Both the position numbers and the translations under genes were made by a program. 64,000 bases of DNA. Source: Gracilaria gracilis (Eukaryota > Rhodophyta > Florideophyceae > Gracilariales > Gracilariaceae). This document shows positions 1 to 10,993 of the stretch, in pieces. The notes under the pieces are model-generated. The model had not been told where the DNA came from. It did no database searches and worked only from the letters and a program-made list of their open reading frames with translations. Numbering within the stretch: position 1 is the stretch's first letter; every line of letters starts with the position of its first letter. The stretch lies in NCBI GenBank assembly GCA_030374805.1, contig JARGSG010000223.1:682001-746000 (forward strand), in the 5' to 3' direction.

Positions 1-2587
1 TTTGGAACGTTTTCACAATGCGATGATGCTGCGTTTCAAACATCTGATACCAGCTGGGGTACATGTTTCTTGCCCAACTGTTCAAATAACGACCTGTCCA
101 TACGCGTACCAACTTCGGGCTGTTCATCCATCGAATTAAGAGCACCAGACAGTGATTCGGAGCATCTCTGTTGCGCCGTATTTCATCTCCCATTAACAAA
201 GCGGCGATTTCCTTGTCAATGCGGATGCGTTCTTCGGCTTTGTAATAACTCTGAGCGATAGCAGGAAGTAACACTTCTTGGTCTTCGAAGTAATTAAAAA
301 GCCGGGGGACGAAAGTGTCAACTGCTTCGTATACCAATAGAAACATATCTGCCTTAGACTTGAACGTCTTCTCGTTCCATACTCGATCCACACCAGCCAA
401 ATGCTCTTGTAGTTTCTCCTTCATCCCTCGCATTTTCCGCAGGGCCAGTTGCACTTCCAAGTCATGTGACCCGGCGGAGTCCACCCAAGGAAATAAAATC
501 CTACGTTCCACCTCGAAGTAAAACTTGAAAAACTCTCTTGCCACAAGCCACCACTGCTCTAAATCGTCAACGTCATCGGCAGAAATATCCATGTCCTTCC
601 TCGATTGGGCCATCGACACAAGTATGTCGTACAGATCCATGCATTCTCTTCGTACTGCATTGTGGGGGAGCGTGAAAACGTCGGTATGCCAAAGCGACCG
701 AGATCCAGGGCCCACGTAGTCCCTCATAGTGACAATTGGCACACGAATGTGTGTCAAGTCTCTCGTAAGCCCACTCCTCTTCACCTTCTCTGATGTGACT
801 TCTACAAGATAGAACTTTCCACCATTCGCATCATACTTTGGTTGCGTCCTGGACCCTTTCTCAAATTTCGGAATCCGCGAAGCTACATTTCGAGTCTGAT
901 ACTGTCCTAAACGTTTGTCACCATTTGAAGATTGTACAGCTGTGCCGACAGAATGCCTGGAAAGGGAGAACATTCGGCCTATCGTCCTTAGCTTCGGTCT
1001 GGACATTTCTTCGTTGTCAACAGAAGTCTCAGTCCAGCACTCCACATTTTCTCTTTCCCTGCAAACGGGTGCGTATTTTCCAGTGGCTCTTGATGAGTCG
1101 AGAGCTGCGGTTCTCACCGCTGACTTATTCCGTGTTTCCTCATTACTCGGCTGAATATCTACACATACTTCAGTGTCGCCCCCCGTTGGCGTCCGGACAG
1201 ACTGTGTTTTTTTGTTCGAGTCAGGATCTGGCTTCTTGCTTGCTGACCAACCTCTCGAAAATGATATAGCCCTTCCGATTTTGGCCAGAGATGAGCGCTT
1301 AGTTCTGTTGGATGGTACATGTTCATTCGGTAGACTCTTCAGAGCAAAAGATCCATGTTGATTCGTATCATTCCTCATATGGACGCTAGTCTTTCTGCGA
1401 CTAAGGGACATTATCCGCCCCACTTGACTTAGACTGGCTCTTCCACCTGTTCTCAAACCTTCTGGTGCAAGAACACGAGATGTTCGAGGCCGATCAGTAG
1501 TGGCCGCAGCAATGGTGCTTGTAGTTTGAAAGATGTCGTCTACATCTGGTCGACGGTTAGTTTGCTCAAGGTGGGTCACAGATATGGTCCGCCCAATCCC
1601 GTACAAGTTCTGTCGCTTCACGGATGGTTTCTGCGCTATGCTTTCTCTTTGTCGCTGAATCAGAAATTGATCTGGGGCTTCACCTGTAGTACCAGATTTA
1701 GTTTCGGATCCGGGCTTTCGTCCGACGATCTGTTTCCGTTGTTCGGGAATTAAAGTTGTCTCCAGCCAACCAGCATTGTCTTCTGATCTAGGATGTGTTA
1801 TGTTTTCTCTCTCAGTATGTGTTCTAGAATTCTCTCCCTGCGGGTCGTGACTGCCTAGCGTAAAGCTGTTAGGTTCTTCCATCTTTTCTTCATTGTTAAT
1901 CGAAGTCCTTGATGACTTTGTCTTCTTCAAAGACAACATTCTAGTAAGTTGGCGGAAGTTGGCTAGACCAGACATGTCTCGGATAGATTGGGTATGTTCC
2001 GTAGATGCCGAAGATGATGAAATAGTCCCTTTTGTGGTACGCGCTCGGTTATCTTGTATTTTTACGGAGCTAACTGCTCGATGCAGGCCGCTCATGATGC
2101 TTTTCTTTGCCTGAGCCTTATCGTGATAGATATCCTTTTTCACGCGAGACACGTCTTTAAGACCCGTGGCAGGGATGCCAATATGTATGAATTGATTAGC
2201 GAAAGGGTCGTTGCCGCAGACATCTTCCTCTTCTTCCATTTGATCATATTCTGCATCGTTGTCTACAAATTGTGTACCACCAAAGTCCTCAATATCGATA
2301 AGAGCTACCTTGTCTTGTGCGAGACCCGAAGGGCTTGCGTGACGGACCTCCCTTTGGCCTTCTGGACATCGATTATCCAATTGCGACGAGTTTTTGTGGC
2401 CAGAGTAATCATTTAGTTGAGTTTGAACAGCTCTTGTCTTCTCTAGAGAAACAGTGCCTGAAATGAAGGAGCCCTCTTGCGATTTGCGCGCATCAGCGGG
2501 GGTAAGTTTTGCAGCAGTCTTGTTTGAATGGGGTACGCCGGGAGGTTGCTCTCTTTTCCGACCGTGTGGGTCTTCGCTGGAACTCAT
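1..2587 (-). CDS. Hemerythrin-like domain protein, 3' end beyond window
   Basis: One reading frame runs without a stop from an ATG at 2587 to the left edge, at least 862 codons and intronless. The first 630 residues are polar and Ser/Lys/Arg-rich, probably disordered. A short motif recurs five times, near residues 214, 332, 388, 438 and 538: a hydrophobic residue, often Gly, Arg, two hydrophobics, Ser, hydrophobic, Ser/Lys, Arg/Lys (for example IGRMFSLSR, VGRIMSLSR, IGRAISFSR). It resembles a basophilic kinase site. From about residue 630 the sequence becomes helical. It carries EVERRILFPW and EDQEVLLPAI, which resemble the E-E-LFP helices of HHE/hemerythrin-like four-helix bundles that bind iron or other cations. 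Not all ligand histidines are visible, so this assignment is tentative. Length without stops makes it a real gene and the best host gene in the window. Function is unknown. Confidence 0.8.
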   Translation of the reverse strand, partial: MSSSEDPHGRKREQPPGVPHSNKTAAKLTPADARKSQEGSFISGTVSLEKTRAVQTQLNDYSGHKNSSQLDNRCPEGQREVRHASPSGLAQDKVALIDIEDFGGTQFVDNDAEYDQMEEEEDVCGNDPFANQFIHIGIPATGLKDVSRVKKDIYHDKAQAKKSIMSGLHRAVSSVKIQDNRARTTKGTISSSSASTEHTQSIRDMSGLANFRQLTRMLSLKKTKSSRTSINNEEKMEEPNSFTLGSHDPQGENSRTHTERENITHPRSEDNAGWLETTLIPEQRKQIVGRKPGSETKSGTTGEAPDQFLIQRQRESIAQKPSVKRQNLYGIGRTISVTHLEQTNRRPDVDDIFQTTSTIAAATTDRPRTSRVLAPEGLRTGGRASLSQVGRIMSLSRRKTSVHMRNDTNQHGSFALKSLPNEHVPSNRTKRSSLAKIGRAISFSRGWSASKKPDPDSNKKTQSVRTPTGGDTEVCVDIQPSNEETRNKSAVRTAALDSSRATGKYAPVCRERENVECWTETSVDNEEMSRPKLRTIGRMFSLSRHSVGTAVQSSNGDKRLGQYQTRNVASRIPKFEKGSRTQPKYDANGGKFYLVEVTSEKVKRSGLTRDLTHIRVPIVTMRDYVGPGSRSLWHTDVFTLPHNAVRRECMDLYDILVSMAQSRKDMDISADDVDDLEQWWLVAREFFKFYFEVERRILFPWVDSAGSHDLEVQLALRKMRGMKEKLQEHLAGVDRVWNEKTFKSKADMFLLVYEAVDTFVPRLFNYFEDQEVLLPAIAQSYYKAEERIRIDKEIAALLMGDEIRRNRDAPNHCLVLLIRWMNSPKLVRVWTGRYLNSWARNMYPSWYQMFETQHHRIVKTFQ

Positions 2588-3099
2588 GGTAGCAACTACT
2601 AGAAAACCATAGCCATTCAATGGACAATGGGGTGGGTAAACCTATTAAGACGTTTCTAATCAGAAGGGGAACACTTCGGTCTTTTCTCCGCTGAGGCACT
2701 TGAAAGGGTGTGTGTCAGTATTTCATGGCGTCACGACAACTGGATGTCGATTTTGCCAGACAACCGTGTGATGCTCACGTTAGAAGAATTCATTTATTCG
2801 GACCATGCTGCACCCTTGTACTGAAGGTTGCCCTCTTTCCACTCAACCGGCCTCCAATAATGGCGTTGGCGATAACATTTCTCCATTTTTTTGCTTGTTT
2901 AACGTTCAAGGCATCGGTGAAAATGAGCCCTCCAGTGTTGAACAGCTGTTTTTTGTATAGTTTTGGCTATCTTCTGGGGACAAGAGTTTATTGACGTGTT
3001 GGAATTTAAAATAGAGATTAAGAAAAAAAATCATCGCAATCTTCTGCTGTTTAGAACGAAGGCATCTGTTCAATATATACCTTCGAAGGTATAAGTTAC
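2588..3099. other. Intergenic, upstream of the hemerythrin-like gene
   Basis: No convincing gene. It should hold the promoter and 5' leader of the minus-strand gene starting at 2587, but I cannot point to a specific element. Confidence 0.4.
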
Positions 3100-3220
3100 G
3101 TTTATCACCTGGCCACGAGCGTGTTATTGTCCCGAGGGCTGATATCACGTCCCGAGCGAAGCGAGGGCGTAATATCGCCCCGAGAGGCAAATATCACAAG
3201 AGAAAGCCACGGTGATAACA
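3100..3220. repeat. 121-bp foldback (MITE-like palindrome) I
   Basis: The ends GTTTATCACC and GGTGATAAC are inverted, and the centre pairs GATATCACG with CGTAATATC around CCCGAGCGAAGCGAGGG. The unit folds on itself over its full length. It is followed directly by TGCTTGTCAACCGGC, nearly the same flank as the second foldback. It is non-coding. Confidence 0.65.
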
Positions 3221-3343
3221 TGCTTGTCAACCGGCAGTTGGCGCAAAGATTGTTGTATTGTTGGGATGCATGGACTGGGGGCACCGCTTTGAATTGAAGT
3301 CCATAGTATAAAAACAAGCTGTCCTGGAGTGAGACATGTGGGG

Positions 3344-3464
3344 GTTGTCTACCGGCAAAGAGGGATGACAACTCCCTGAGGGCTTACAGTAGCTGCCCGA
3401 GGCTTGCCGAGGGCGCTACGGAAGCCCGAGGGGGGGTTGTCATCCCGATGGGCCGGTAGACAAC
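3344..3464. repeat. 121-bp foldback (MITE-like palindrome) II
   Basis: The arms GTTGTCTACCGGC...GGGATGACAAC pair with GTTGTCATCCC...GCCGGTAGACAAC, and the centre pairs CCCGAGGC with GCCGAGGG. It is the same length as foldback I, and TGCTTGTCTACCGGC follows. A related GCCGGTAGACAAG lies at about 6549. Confidence 0.65.
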
Positions 3465-3623
3465 GTGCTTGTCTACCGGCTGACATTTGTGTCACGGCGC
3501 ATTCTCAGACGACGGCGCCCATCAGACGCCGACGGCCATCGGCGCCCTCCCGTGAATACAGGCTGCGCCCCCGGCGCAGCCGGCTAGGTGGCTCATCTTT
3601 TCCAGTTTTCACTACCAACGGTA

Positions 3624-5664
3624 CAGGTGAACACTGTTATTAGTGTGGGCCACACTATTTCAGTGAGGCTGATTCTCGGGCACCTAACATGAAATAGTGT
3701 GGCCCACACTATTACGGTTACCACACTAATTATGTAAAGGGTGTATTAGTGTGGCCCACACTAATTTACAGTCACGGTAATAGTGTGGGTGACAAGAAGT
3801 ACTCATATCAGCTTGCACCAACCACCTCTCCCTCAAAGTTTGCACGGTATTTGTTCACAATCGCCTGAAGCTCAGGGAACAACTGGCGCTCCTCCCACAG
3901 CCCATTCAGATTGCGGGCCATGCCACACCGAATCATGGCCTTCCTGGCGTAACTAACCCCTTCCTCGTCGCGTTGCGCGCTAACCGCCCTAACCGACGTC
4001 GCCGCAAGCTTTAGGAAGTATTGCTTGCCGGGATTGGTCAGCTTCCCAGACGCTCTACTTCCTTTCGACCACATGTTTTTCTCCAACAAACCCATTTTGT
4101 GCTCGTCCCATTCCCGGCGCTAGTAGGTTTTTAGTTTCTGAATTAAGAAGCTGTCGGCCGGCTAAACAAGATGCGTAGCATTGCACGGAAAAAAACGAAT
4201 TTCCGTTTTACTTTCACTCAGCGCTTTTCGCACGTCATCAGTCACAGCATGAGTATTCACGTTATCAAGGAAGAGAACACGTTTTCTACCGTTTGGCAAA
4301 GGCGTAAACACCCGCTTTTCAAGAAGCCATTGTAGAAATACCCGTTTGTTCATCCACGCTTTAGAACCTGTCCTGTATACGACTCCTGGAACGTTGTCTG
4401 GCAACCCTCGAATAGGGTAATTTCTGTCTGCGTTCTTGAAGATTAACATCGGAATGTCAAGGGTTGCATGAGGCCCACCGGATATGAGCACCATCATGGT
4501 GATACCATCGTCACCGGAAACCACATCTGCGTAGCGAACGCTCTTCTCACCAATAAGTGCCAAAGTTTTGTGATCATCCATATTCATGCAGAAATGCGTC
4601 TCGTCCGCGTTGAACACATCCTCTTCATGCAAGGAGTTTGAATTGAAATCTCGTGACAACTGGCCAAGATGGTAAGATACTTCTCTTTCGATTTGTTCCT
4701 GCTTTGCTGGCGACACCATAAGCTTCCCACATTGGTATCTACTGACTATTCCATGTCTTTCCATGAATGTCTGTATCCATCTCGCGGTAATGTGGTCTTT
4801 GATGAGGCAGTTCGTGTGAGGATCTCTCATGTTGGGGTGATAGGCTCCCGCGGATTGACGGCCAATGAGGTTGAAACTCAGCGTCCGCAGCAGTCTGGCA
4901 TTGAATTTTACACCCGCTTTCCTCATCCTTTTGAATTCATCTACTAGATCTGCTTGGAGTGCGACTACCCATGGCGTAATGGGACGTCCCCTTCCTTTCT
5001 TGCTCTTACAGTAATGGCGTTTCAGACCGTTTCGTGTTAACTTCACGAAAGAAATATTATTGTTCTTCGAAATGCGGGTATGTCCTTGTACCAATTGGTT
5101 CCTCTGTTTCCAGTATCTGCTCGCTCGCATCAAGTTTGCCTTTGTACTCCCACGAAAGAACTGGGGAAAGTAAGCCACTGCTTTGGACACAACGTGTTGA
5201 CAATCATCTTGTTGTTCTCTTTCAATCATCCATTTAGCAATTTTAGCTCTGTTCGTGTTGGTTAAGACTACTTGTGCCTGCCGAGAATTGGGACTGTTAT
5301 TACTGCCATGCTCTGGGTTTGGGCTTTGCGGTGGTTGTGTATCGGCGCTTTCAGTTTGATTCACGTTGTTGCTGTTGGTGGTGCTGGCTGACATTCGAGC
5401 GAAAGCGCTCAGAATGGGAGACGCTTGAAGAGACATTTACTCTTCTACGACACGGAACGTACAGATCTCGAGTGTCTTGATAACTGGTGGAATAAAAAGA
5501 GGACTCCGTTCGTTCGTATTTGGCGCGCAATCCGCCGTATGCTGCTTCCTACCCACACTAATTAGAGTCAGCCATCGCGGTAGGTGCACCTAAATTAGTG
5601 TGGGCCACACTAAATCGCGTTACCACACTATTATTGCACCCACACTAATAACAGTGTTGACCTG
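3624..5664 (-). mobile_element. pogo-like DNA transposon 1, complete ends, dead transposase
   Basis: Terminal inverted repeats begin CAGGTGAACACTGTTATTAG on the left and match the complement of CTAATAACAGTGTTGACCTG on the right, with one mismatch. TA lies outside each end (3622-3623 and 5665-5666), the target duplication typical of Tc1/mariner/pogo elements. Just inside both ends are repeated copies of the palindrome AGTGTGGGCCACACT and near variants (about 3640, 3695 and 3745 on the left; 5550, 5600 and 5640 on the right). These are probably transposase-binding sites. The element carries one minus-strand transposase gene. Confidence 0.88.
3808..5436 (-). pseudogene. pogo-like DDD transposase, two nonsense codons
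   Basis: One frame from ATG 5436 to the TGA at 3808, about 542 codons, broken by two in-frame TAG codons near 4162 and 4111. The order fits pogo/CENP-B transposases. An N-terminal helix-turn-helix region is followed by a CENP-B-like segment (RWIQTFMERHGIVSR). The DDD catalytic core then shows the first Asp in FNADETHF, the second in VLFLDNVNTH and the third in PADSFLIQK. The third Asp lies after the first stop, so the shortened product could not be catalytic. Both stops are one transition from a sense codon expected in the family: CAG (Gln before PAD) and TGG (Trp). The start is supported by alignment with the transposase at 7714, which opens with a similar MS...SPI sequence. Confidence 0.85.
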
Positions 5665-6169
5665 TACAATTTTACTCCCATCGCCGCTCACGGTCTCCAC
5701 CGCGCCGTTCGCCACTGTGTTTTCACCACCAGTACCACCGCCGCCGCCGCTGCCGCTGCCGCCGCTGCTGCCGCTGCCGCCGCCACCGCTGCTGCCGCTG
5801 CCGCCGCCACCGCTGCCGCCGCTGCCGCCGCCGCCGCTGCCGCCGCCGCCGCCGCTGCCGCCGCCGCCGCCGCTGCCACCGCCGCCGCTGCCGCCGCCGA
5901 CGACAGCGACGACAACTACTGTTTCACCACCGATCCCCAGCGCATTACCACCATCTCTACCTCTCCTGCCACCGTCCCAGTTTCCGCCAGATAATGCTAT
6001 ACACACAACGAGAGGAGCAGACTTTGTAGACACTGCGCGAGAGATTCTAGCATCTGAGACTGTTCCTGTAGTGGTCAGAGGCGGCCAGAAAGATCCTGAG
6101 CCACTGAATCAGACGTTTGGAACTGTTCCTGCAGTGTTGAGAAGTAGCCAGATTTTCAAAAGTAGATAA
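5665..6169 (+). other. Proline-rich reading frame interrupted by pogo element 1
   Basis: An open plus-strand frame encodes a proline/leucine tract followed by a short ordinary tail ending VLRSSQIFKSR. The tract comes from a GCC/GCT trinucleotide repeat and the opposite strand is also open (Gly/Ser-rich), so coding is unproven. Removing the pogo element and one TA joins this frame in phase to an open frame upstream of 3622 (ending SSFPVFTTNGT). This is compatible with an insertion into an exon, but has a one-in-three chance of being coincidence. It could equally be non-coding satellite. Confidence 0.3.
5735..5905. repeat. GCC/GCT trinucleotide-rich tract
   Basis: About 170 bp of (CCG)n with interspersed CTG, read as Pro/Leu on plus or Gly/Ser on minus. 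It sits 70 bp from the right end of pogo element 1. Confidence 0.85.
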
Positions 6170-6361
6170 CGATGGGTGATCCATGGATGGGATTGGCTTC
6201 AACTTCTACTTGCTCTTCTTTATTATGGTCAGGCGCCCCTGATTCCGAGGCAGGAGTAGTCCTATCTATGCATATTTGTAAACTAGCGGAGCTCTTGGCA
6301 TGTAAAACTGCACCAAGACATGCAGCTTAAGACAATGTCTGTACTGAAACTTTTCGCTATC

Positions 6362-6489
6362 TTGCTATGTCAACGCCTGTTTGGCTATGTCAACGCCCCG
6401 TTTTGGCTTCGTCAAACGCCTGTTTGGCTATGTCAAACGCATGTTGGGCTATGTCAAACGCCTGTTGGGCTATTTCAAACGCCTGGGGT
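6362..6489. repeat. 21-bp tandem repeat
   Basis: Five to six imperfect copies of a 21-bp unit containing TTTGGCTATGTCAAACGCC. In one frame the unit reads as a seven-residue repeat, FGYVKRL, but no longer gene is attached. It is probably a minisatellite. Confidence 0.75.
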
Positions 6490-7425
6490 CCGTGTCAAGG
6501 CACTGTAAGGCCCATGTCAGTGCTCTGGAGCGCCCGATGTCATCGCCAGCCGGTAGACAAGTCTAACTGTTCTCTTAATATCCGTCGGAACGTTTTTAAT
6601 TCGTCTTTTCGAAGCGGACTAGCTCAAAGTCAAATTCTGTACAAACCGTCTTCTTCAGCCTGTAGACCTCCTAAGTTACATCGTCTTGCGACAAAATTTA
6701 TGACGCAAAGACCCTGAAACCTTCTGCTCCGCAGACAAAGACCGAAGGACACTTTGCGCGAAAAAAACAAAGAAGTCATATGAGGACTTCTCTTCTTTAC
6801 GAAGCAGCAATAGAAGTGAGTGAAATTGCGCTCGAAAAGAAGAAAGGTTCGGATGCCCCCCCCCCCCCCACAAATACTCGCAATTCCTGGCATCAGCCTG
6901 GCTAATTATTACGTTTCAGGTTTTCGCAGAAACATCTAAGCCGCTCGATTGCCACTATAAAAAATCTCTTGCGCCCACACACCGCCACATATATTTTCCA
7001 ACGACTTAGAAACACTCAGACCCACATTGAAAGTCGAAGACACTTACAATTCAAAACAAAACCCGCCAACCAGTGAGAGCTCACAAAATTTGAAGCTTAC
7101 AAAAACCAAATCTTGCGAGCCAGAAAAACGCCAACTAATACATAATAACAAGCGGAAGGTATGAATCATACCCATCTGCTTCATATTGCAAGCAAACCAA
7201 CCTTCTCGCCCAACGATTGCGATAATGCCTGACAACATAGACCTCCCTGACCTGCGCCTGCTTCTGCAACAAGCTTCTTTGACATGTTTGCGCTTAGAAA
7301 CACGTTTGAGAATCTTTCCTGGACGTACAGTCTCCATAAACATCGCATTAGGCGTTAATATAACACTTTGTGCAAAATCTTTTTATTTGCACAGCCCCGC
7401 GGCTACTGGGACATTGATGTTCCTC
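6490..7425. other. Intergenic stretch with a poly-C tract
   Basis: No supported gene. It holds a GCCGGTAGACAAG motif near 6549 (shared with the foldback flanks) and a run of 14 C residues at 6856-6869. Confidence 0.5.
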
Positions 7426-7427
7426 TA

Positions 7428-9593
7428 CACCCAGTAACTGTAATTAATGTAGGTGTATCAATAGTGTGGGTACCAAATATAGTGTAGTCTACATTAATAC
7501 AGGTTCCCACAGTCACAGCGTTGGCATCAATTGATGTGGACCACACTAATAACGCCATGACCATTATTAGCGTAACCGAAACAGTTTGGAAAATGGCGGC
7601 AATCGCACTCAGTTTGAGATTGGCAACAACTTTATTTGGTGGACAAGTCGTCAGTACCGATCACCCAGCAACCGCTTCGTCTTGTGACGACTGCGTTCTC
7701 TACCTCATCACAAATGAGTGTCCCAACCACTGGATCCCCGATTGTTGCAGTCTTTCAAAGGGCGCAACGAAACCACACCAACAATGAGGCCATAGCCGAG
7801 CCAGTTGCAACACCAACCCCGTCTCAATTACAGCCGCAGCAAGCCGATACAGCACAAGTAGCAACACCCACCGTACGAGATCTACCTCTTACTAGAAAAC
7901 CGCCACATCCCTGTCATAATGTCCTGAAGATATCCGAACGAATTAAAATCATCTCATGGATGAAACAAGAGAGCGATGCCCACGGTTCAAAACACATCGC
8001 CTCTAAAGCAGTTGAACGCTTTTCATCCTTATTCCGAAGCTCGTACAAAGCAAATCTTCAAAAGGCCAGCCGGTTATGGAAAACACGATTTGATTATATG
8101 AACAAAGATGGATCGCTTCAGGTCAGAGGCGTTTGCTCCTCTATCACACGGTCGACGTACTTTGGAGTGAAACGAACTTACCTTAAGTCTCGAAGCGGAA
8201 GAGGGCGTAAAACCAGGCCGTGGGTAAAAGCACTTCATTTAGAAATGCTCACCGAGTTTGACCGCCTTCGAAAACTTGGTGTCAAGTTTAACTGGAAAAC
8301 GCTTCGCAGCCTTGCTCTAAACCTTGTGGAACACTTGACATCGACTTACTTTTACCGCAATTTAAGAGACGACAAACAGGACATTCCAATCTCGGAGTGC
8401 ATTAAACGTAGATGGATTCAACACTTCGCCGATCGCCACAGAATTGTGAGTAGGAGCATAACAGGGAAACACCTTCTTTCTCCAGCCAAAGAGGAAATGA
8501 TCCACAAGGAAGTGGCGTACCACTTTGGAGTTATGTGCCGGGCTTTCCGGAGCGGTGAGCTGAAAGAAGAGAACGTATAAAACGCCGATGAGACCCATTT
8601 CGTGATTAATCTGGACAATAGAAAAACACTGGGCTTCAGCGGAGAGGCAGAGGTTAAATACGCGGACGTCGTGTTGGGTGGTGAGGGAATGACTATGCTG
8701 GTTCGCATTAGTGGAGGACACGAAGCGCAAATTGAGGCCCCATTTCTGGTGTTTCAAAACAAGGGAAGAAGTTATCCCATTCGTGGTGTGCCCGATGATA
8801 TTCCAGGAGTGTCGTACCGTACGGGACCAAAGGGTTAGATGGATACAGTTGTTCTTACTCAATGGCTGTCCGAACCGAGAGCGATAGGATGCCTTCCTCA
8901 TGGCCGGAAGAGAACTATCTTCGTGGACAACTGTAGTGGTCACAACCCCACTCAAGAGCAAATAGAAGCAGCAAAAAAAGTGAACACCGACATTCGATTC
9001 TTCCCAAAGAACGCCACTCATTAGGTCCACCCTGCGGACTCGTTTATCATACAAAAGATAAAGAGTGCATGGAGTTCACGGTGGGAAAGGCACAAGATGG
9101 ACTTAATACTGAGAGGGGAGTGGTCGTCATCGGGAAAGCTTTGTAATCCGGGGAAGAGGTTCTTCCTTAAGTTAGCCGTGCAAGCCGTTAGAGATGTCAA
9201 TCATCAGAGGGACTCAGATGGACTGACGTATGCTCGGAAGGCTATGATCAGAACTGGGATGGCATTGAATGTCAACGGTCTTTGGGAAGAGCGTCAGTTG
9301 TTTCCGGAGTTGCAAGGTATTATTAAGAAGCACCGTAATCACTTCGACGGTGAAGTTGTGCAGATGTGATGAGGAGATTTTGAATGCTTCTAGAGCACGT
9401 TTGGGTCAAGTGGATCGAGATTGACACCCACGCTATTTGTTCCTGGCAGAATTATTGTGGTCTACATTAAATATGTTTGTTCAGCAAATAAAGTGGTACC
9501 GTAGATCTTGTGGCCCACATCATTTGAGGTATTTATGCTCTAGGATTGCTTACCTCAGTTAATGTGGGCTACATTAATTGCAGTTACTGGGTG
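7428..9593 (+). mobile_element. pogo-like DNA transposon 2, complete ends, dead transposase
   Basis: The left end CACCCAGTAACTG is perfectly inverted at the right end (CAGTTACTGGGTG), and the match extends inward with one mismatch through AATTAATGTAG. TA flanks both ends (7426-7427 and 9594-9595). Subterminal copies of a degenerate motif related to TGTGGNCCACA occur near 7465, 7540, 9455, 9510 and 9565, paralleling element 1. Terminal sequence differs from element 1, so this is a separate family with a related transposase. Confidence 0.87.
7714..9369 (+). pseudogene. pogo-like DDD transposase, three nonsense codons
   Basis: A single frame of about 550 codons from ATG 7714 to TGA 9369 with no frameshift, interrupted by TAA at 8578, TAG at 8836 and TAG at 9022. 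It aligns end to end with the transposase at 3808-5436. Shared blocks are a basic GRGRK-PWV segment, RRWIQHFADRHRIVSRS (CENP-B-type DNA binding), the first Asp in NADETHF, the second Asp in TIFVDNCSGH and the third Asp in HPADSFIIQK. It also shares the C-terminal GLWEERQLFPELQ block. All three catalytic Asp codons survive. The stops show the copy is dead. The upstream frame stays open, but ATG 7714 matches the relative's start. Confidence 0.85.
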
Positions 9594-9720
9594 TACGTGA
9601 CTCCTGCTGTACTGAACGTGGTTAAAAAGCAGAGAGTTGTAAATTTGTAAAGTACTTCACATCCCGAAACACGCCGTTGACGAAAATTGGTCTCTGAGAT
9701 CTGGTTTAAACTTTTTTGTC

Positions 9721-10993
9721 GTTGAATGAAGTAAGGCGCCAAAACATTGGTTTCAGCAACAATCGGCCGTCCATTGGGTGGCTGAAGATATTTTAGTACG
9801 TCATGATCTTAAGTTCCTGCAAGTACAAATTGTGGAGAAGGAACGCACCGAAATTACTCCAGAAAAAGTAACCCATCACTTTGCTCTCATGGCGAGCCTC
9901 AATGATAGATTTCGCATTGTTGACTTGCGGCGAATCTTTGACGTCGATGAATCGGGAGTGTCACTTAACAAGGTTCTTGGCCGCAGTGTTCGAAAGGGAA
10001 TTGGTAGTAAGGATTCTGTGATCATTCGGAAAGACTAGAGGATCAAAAAAGCAAATGATTGTGTGACAATAATGCCTGTTGTTTTTGCCCAGAGACAAGC
10101 ATGGAAACCTGTCATCTTTTCCTGAGGCAAGCGTGCTTACTACAGGTTTGTGAACGGCAGTTTGCAAACCTCCCATGACTTTCTTCTGCCTTTTAATTTG
10201 TACCAGCGAGAGATTCCGGGCGTAGGTAGTGCAGTTTTCAATAACTGGGGCATCACTTCGTTGCAGAGATGAAAAAACACCGCACTGGAAACAAACATCT
10301 GCTTCTGATTCTACACGGGTATCGCGGACACGTGCGGTACACTACATTGAACTTTCTGAAGGCAAACCATGTAATTGTGTTGGCATTACCTTCGCACATC
10401 AGTAACACTCTGCAGCTTTTAGATATCGGTGTATTCAGCTGTTATAAGTCCTGTTTTCAACGCGAGTTGCACCGCATGTCCCGCTCCTGGTCGGTCATTG
10501 ACGTGTTTGAAGTTTCCTATTGCATTTCGGTACCTATTTCCGAGGCCTTAGTGTTTTCAAACGTAAGAAGTGGGTTTTCAAAGACTGGAAATGGAATCCA
10601 TGAAAAGGGCTGCCCCAATGATATGCGTTTAGAACAATGTGTTTTTCTGGAAAACGAAAAAAAGGAGATTTCATGACGATAAAAAGTCTTGTCGACTCGT
10701 TTCTACGAGAAACTCGTTCGCTCGTGCAGGAATCTGAAGTTGATGACAGTGGTACGGTCAAGGTGACGACGGAGTTCGGCAGACACTTGACTGCGAAAAG
10801 TGGGCTACAAGCTCTGAGAGCTCCCACAAATGTATCACGCTGCTTTGAAAGCGCAGCCGATGTGAGGCGCCTTGTTGAAGTAGCACCACGCCTTGAAATC
10901 TTGTTTGAACACTTGCGGCAGACTCGTCTCCAACGGAGACAGACGTCAGCTTCCCGGGCAGCTCGAAAAAGTGCCGTCGACGCGATAATATAG
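9721..10993 (+). pseudogene. Third, older pogo-like transposase relic
   Basis: Fragments in different frames line up with the catalytic domain of pogo/jerky-type transposases. VDESGVSLNK (about 9945) carries the first Asp. LLLILHGYRGHV (about 10300) is the second block, where His replaces the Asp expected before Gly. SHISNTLQLLDIGVFSCYK (about 10395) carries the third Asp in the LQPLDVG-type motif. It continues through SGFSKTG and a basic C-terminal part to 10993. At least one frameshift and stops (10036, 10123) separate them. I could not find inverted ends. It is closer to classical CENP-B/pogo sequences than to the two elements on its left. Confidence 0.7.

Noticed and set aside
70-2416. 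Several short plus-strand frames over the left-edge gene
   Set aside because: All lie opposite one continuous minus-strand frame and have no domain content.
5620-6033. Gly/Ser-rich and Ala-rich proteins on the minus strand
   Set aside because: Products of a trinucleotide repeat that is open in many frames; no flanking domain supports them.
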